Origin: Psoroptes ovis
Taxonomy: Eukaryota; Arthropoda; Arachnida; Sarcoptiformes; Psoroptidae
Reading direction: 5' to 3'
Assembly: GCA_002943765.1 (NCBI GenBank)
Contig: PQWQ01000015.1
Location: forward strand, 1,302,001-1,366,000
Length of the DNA: 64,000 bases
In this document: piece after piece, positions 61,301 to 64,000 of the stretch
How positions within the stretch are numbered: the stretch's first letter is position 1
Layout: the number at the start of each line of letters is the position of its first letter
Translations under genes and position numbers: made by a program
The notes under the pieces: generated by a model
Database searches by the model: none
Told to the model about the DNA's origin: nothing
What the model saw: only the letters and a program-made list of their open reading frames with translations

Positions 61301-62567
61301 TAATTTTTTTTTTTGTTGTTGTTAATTTTCGCGTAAAATTTTAATTTTTTTTAATTTATTGATATTTTAATAATGAATTTTTTTATATTATTTTCTGGTA
61401 TCAAAAAAAAAGTACAAAAAAAATATTCAATGAATGTAAATATTTTCGAGAAAAAAAATATCAAAATTTTCTAGTATTTGTGAATGAATAAAAAAAAATT
61501 ATGTAATTCAATTTGATTCATAAATTTTGAAAATTTCATAATTCAAAAGAAAATGCAAATACAAAAATGTGTAATTGTTTTTGTTTGTTTTTTTTTATTT
61601 TTAAAATGAATTTGTAAAAATCATTTGTATAATGTTCAATCATCAATTTGTTCATTTTTATAATTGATCAATCGATTATAATCGATCATAAATTTGTTGT
61701 GTGTGTGTGTGTTGATTTGTTCATTTCATCATTGTATTCTTTTTTATTTTCTCGTGAATTGTGAATGAAATATGACACTTTTATTATGATCATTATTATT
61801 ATTATTGTTTCTCGGCTATAAATTGCTTAAAAATAATAAGCTTTTTTCCTTCTGCTTTTTTCATTTCAAAATCAAAAATAATAATCAACGACAATCTAAA
61901 TTGCAGCAACCATTATCATATTATCATTTATAAAAGGTTTTTATTTCAATTCAATAAAATATTTTAAATTTTTAATTCAATACAATAATTGATTTTTTTC
62001 ATATTTTATTTTTATTATAGTTTTTGTTTCAAATTCAAACAATATGTAGGCATTGAGTGCAAAAAATAAATAAAATGATAAGATATTGAATCAAATTTTA
62101 TTGACAATTTTCTTTGTACTTTTTATTGAAATTCATCTACAAACAATTGCAACAACAATTATAATAATAATATAAAATATCAAATAAGATCAAATCATAA
62201 TAAATAGTGTGGGTTTAGAATTCTCATTATTCAGCTGATCATTATCATCAATATATACGAATAAATTAAATTGCAGAATACTATATTTTATTGCACATTT
62301 CCATGTAATTAATATTCTTTGAATAATAATACCAAAATGTCCATCATTCATAATTTGTATTCATATTGTTCATTACATTCGTTATTATTATTACCATTAT
62401 TATTGTCAATATATTTGTCAACATTTATTATTCAATGACAATCAATCATTTTATAATTAATCAAAGAGAAAAAAATCAAAATTATCAATTCAACAAGCAT
62501 ATTACCAATATTTAATTTATTAATTCATAGAATATTATTTAAAAAGCCAAATATTATATATTTGAAA
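58338..62567. other. 4.2-kb stretch upstream of the LIM gene
   Basis: AT-rich DNA with simple repeats (CAATT repeats at about 60287-60310; ATAC/ACAC near 61130-61230). No protein exon found on either strand. An AG at 62529-62530 could end an untranslated first intron of the LIM gene. Confidence 0.5.
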
Positions 62568-63809
62568 ATGCAAAAAATGGTTTATTCATGTTCCAAGTGC
62601 CATAAAGCCATCACCGAACCGATGGTATCGAAATGTGATAATCGCTATTGGCATTCATCATGTTTAACATGTCAAATGTGCGGCCATACACCATCAATTG
62701 TTGGTGAACAATCAATGTATATGTTTCGCGGTTCATTAATTTGTAAAAATGATTATATGCGTATTAATTGTGTATGCAAAACATGTTCTAGGCCATTAAG
62801 CCAAAGCGATATGGTAATCAAAGCAAACGGCTATGGTTATATGCATGATAAATGTGTGTTTTGTGGTCGTTGTCAGCATCGTTTAGAAACCGGTGATCGT
62901 TTTATGCTCACCACCGATCAAATGATTGTATGCCAAAAATGTATTATGCAGCAACATCCTCAAGGTCCGCCCGGTTCCGGCACCACAAGTGGTGGCGGAA
63001 GCAATATTGTTGGCGCCAACGTCAGCACATCATCTTCATCACAGCATCAAATGCATTCACATTCACAAATGGTAAATCCTACGCCTATGGGGCCAATGAT
63101 GCAGCAACATGCTGGTCAATTACCACCAACATCTATGCATAGTGGACATCATTCAGGTCATCATGTGCATGGTCCACCGCCTCCACCTCAGTATCCACAT
63201 CACCATTCTCAACAGCAACAACAACTGGGGCCACCACAGAATCATCTCAGTGGTCATCATCAAACACCGAATCAAGGATCATTACCCGGCCGACAACCAA
63301 ATTTCGGACCACAGCAGCATTCACATTCATCACATCATTCTCATCCACATATGCAACAATCACATCAATCATCTAATTTCATGATGGGAGGCGGGCCACC
63401 AAATGGTTATCCACCATCCAATCAAAATACCAATAACGGTGTTAACAATATGAATGGAATGTACGGCAGTAATAGTGGTCATCATCATCATCCACATCAC
63501 CATCATCATCATCATCACAGTCATCCTCATCATTCTCATATTAATCATCAAACGGGGATGACAAATTCTAATGGACCACCAAATGGTTCACAACCACCGC
63601 CGCCGCCACCACAATCAATGTCAAATGGATTAAGTTCTGGCGGTGGTGTTGTAAACAATATCAATAACACGAGAGCAACACCGCCGACATCATCATCAAC
63701 ACCTAATAATACTACAGGCAATACGACGACGAATTCATCATCATCATCTGGTAATGCAAGTGGTCGTCGTGGTCGAAAAAGAAATACACAAGTTAAAGAA
63801 GAATTTTAA
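62568..63809 (+). CDS. LIM-only protein, LMO4-like
   Basis: 413 residues from the ATG at 62568 (a second in-frame ATG is at 62577). Two tandem LIM domains fill residues about 7-125: C-x2-C-x17-H-x2-C then C-x2-C.. in the first, with GSLICKNDYMRI; and CKTCSRPLSQSDMVIKANGY, MHDKCVFCGRCQHRLETGDR.. in the second. Spacing and GDRF, NDYMR match LMO4 rather than LMO1-3. The tail (about 130-395) is a long His/Pro/Gly/Asn/Ser low-complexity region with (H)n and PPPPPP runs, ending GRRGRKRNTQVKEEF, a basic, possibly nuclear-localising end. LMO proteins are transcription cofactors that bind LDB1/Chip and bridge factors; vertebrate LMO4 has no such tail. The single exon may follow an upstream untranslated exon. 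Confidence 0.8.
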   Translation: MQKMVYSCSKCHKAITEPMVSKCDNRYWHSSCLTCQMCGHTPSIVGEQSMYMFRGSLICKNDYMRINCVCKTCSRPLSQSDMVIKANGYGYMHDKCVFCGRCQHRLETGDRFMLTTDQMIVCQKCIMQQHPQGPPGSGTTSGGGSNIVGANVSTSSSSQHQMHSHSQMVNPTPMGPMMQQHAGQLPPTSMHSGHHSGHHVHGPPPPPQYPHHHSQQQQQLGPPQNHLSGHHQTPNQGSLPGRQPNFGPQQHSHSSHHSHPHMQQSHQSSNFMMGGGPPNGYPPSNQNTNNGVNNMNGMYGSNSGHHHHPHHHHHHHHSHPHHSHINHQTGMTNSNGPPNGSQPPPPPPQSMSNGLSSGGGVVNNINNTRATPPTSSSTPNNTTGNTTTNSSSSSGNASGRRGRKRNTQVKEEF

Positions 63810-64000
63810 ATGTTCAGAATTAACGAAACCATGCCAAATTTAAAAAAAATTGTGGCCATAATAATTTTTATTTTTAATTTATCTCTTTATTAAAAGGTAC
63901 ATTTTTTTAATTAATTAAAATTATATAATTCAATGAATTGTATAATTTCAAGTCTATTTTTTCCATTGAAAAAAATCAATTTCACTAATTATATTCCATC
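63810..64000 (+). other. 3' trailer of the LIM gene
   Basis: AT-rich sequence after the TAA at 63807-63809, running to the window edge. No clear AATAAA before the end. Confidence 0.4.

Overview
The window reads as AT-rich nuclear DNA of an animal. Genes are split by many short introns of roughly 55-80 bp with GT..AG ends, and proteins are padded with Asn, Ser, Gln, His and Asp runs. Septin-7/peanut, CARMIL, SOCS, Mps1, cytoplasmic poly(A)-binding protein, RhoGEF2 and a CUB-LDLa receptor make it metazoan. The base composition, tiny introns and Asn-rich coding fit an acariform (astigmatid, dust-mite-like) mite; that last step is inference, not proof. All exon joins given here come from reading splice signals and keeping the frame, with no transcript data.

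Layout. 1-2720 (+): the tail of one ABCG-type transporter half followed at once by a second ABCG half, with a 13-bp near-tandem duplication at the seam that breaks what looks like one fused frame. 3189-10165 (-): a PDZ-RGS-C1-DH-PH RhoGEF of the RhoGEF2/ARHGEF11/12 type. 10.2-19.4 kb: long stretch without recognisable genes. 19383-20480 (-): a SOCS-box protein. 20960-29383 (-): CARMIL, with its first coding exon 3.4 kb away. 31.6-35.5 kb: a compact cluster of NDUFB9 (+), PSME3IP1/FAM192A (-), RABIF/MSS4 (+) and a CUB-LDLa membrane protein (-), alternately convergent and divergent. 37010-37581 (-): RPS24 with a TOP-like leader and an A22 run abutting its ATG. 43062-46683 (+): septin peanut/Sep7 with a candidate cassette exon and a candidate alternative terminal exon. 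47121-49698 (-): Mps1/TTK kinase. 50409-52719 (-): PABPC. 53-58.3 kb: the accessory part of the window, with a 31-bp tandem repeat, a small zinc-finger gene, an intact eight-exon gene related to EnSpm/CACTA-type transposases, and a tRNA-like sequence. 62568-63809 (+): a LIM-only (LMO4-like) protein with a long low-complexity tail.

How the genes relate. RhoGEF2, CARMIL, septin-7 and Mps1 all belong to cortical actin/cytokinesis/mitosis biology, but nothing in the sequence says their proximity is functional. The most unusual content is the transposase-derived gene with a neighbouring zinc-finger-only relative, the broken ABCG fusion, the alternative septin tails, and A-rich leaders on RPS24 and PABPC.
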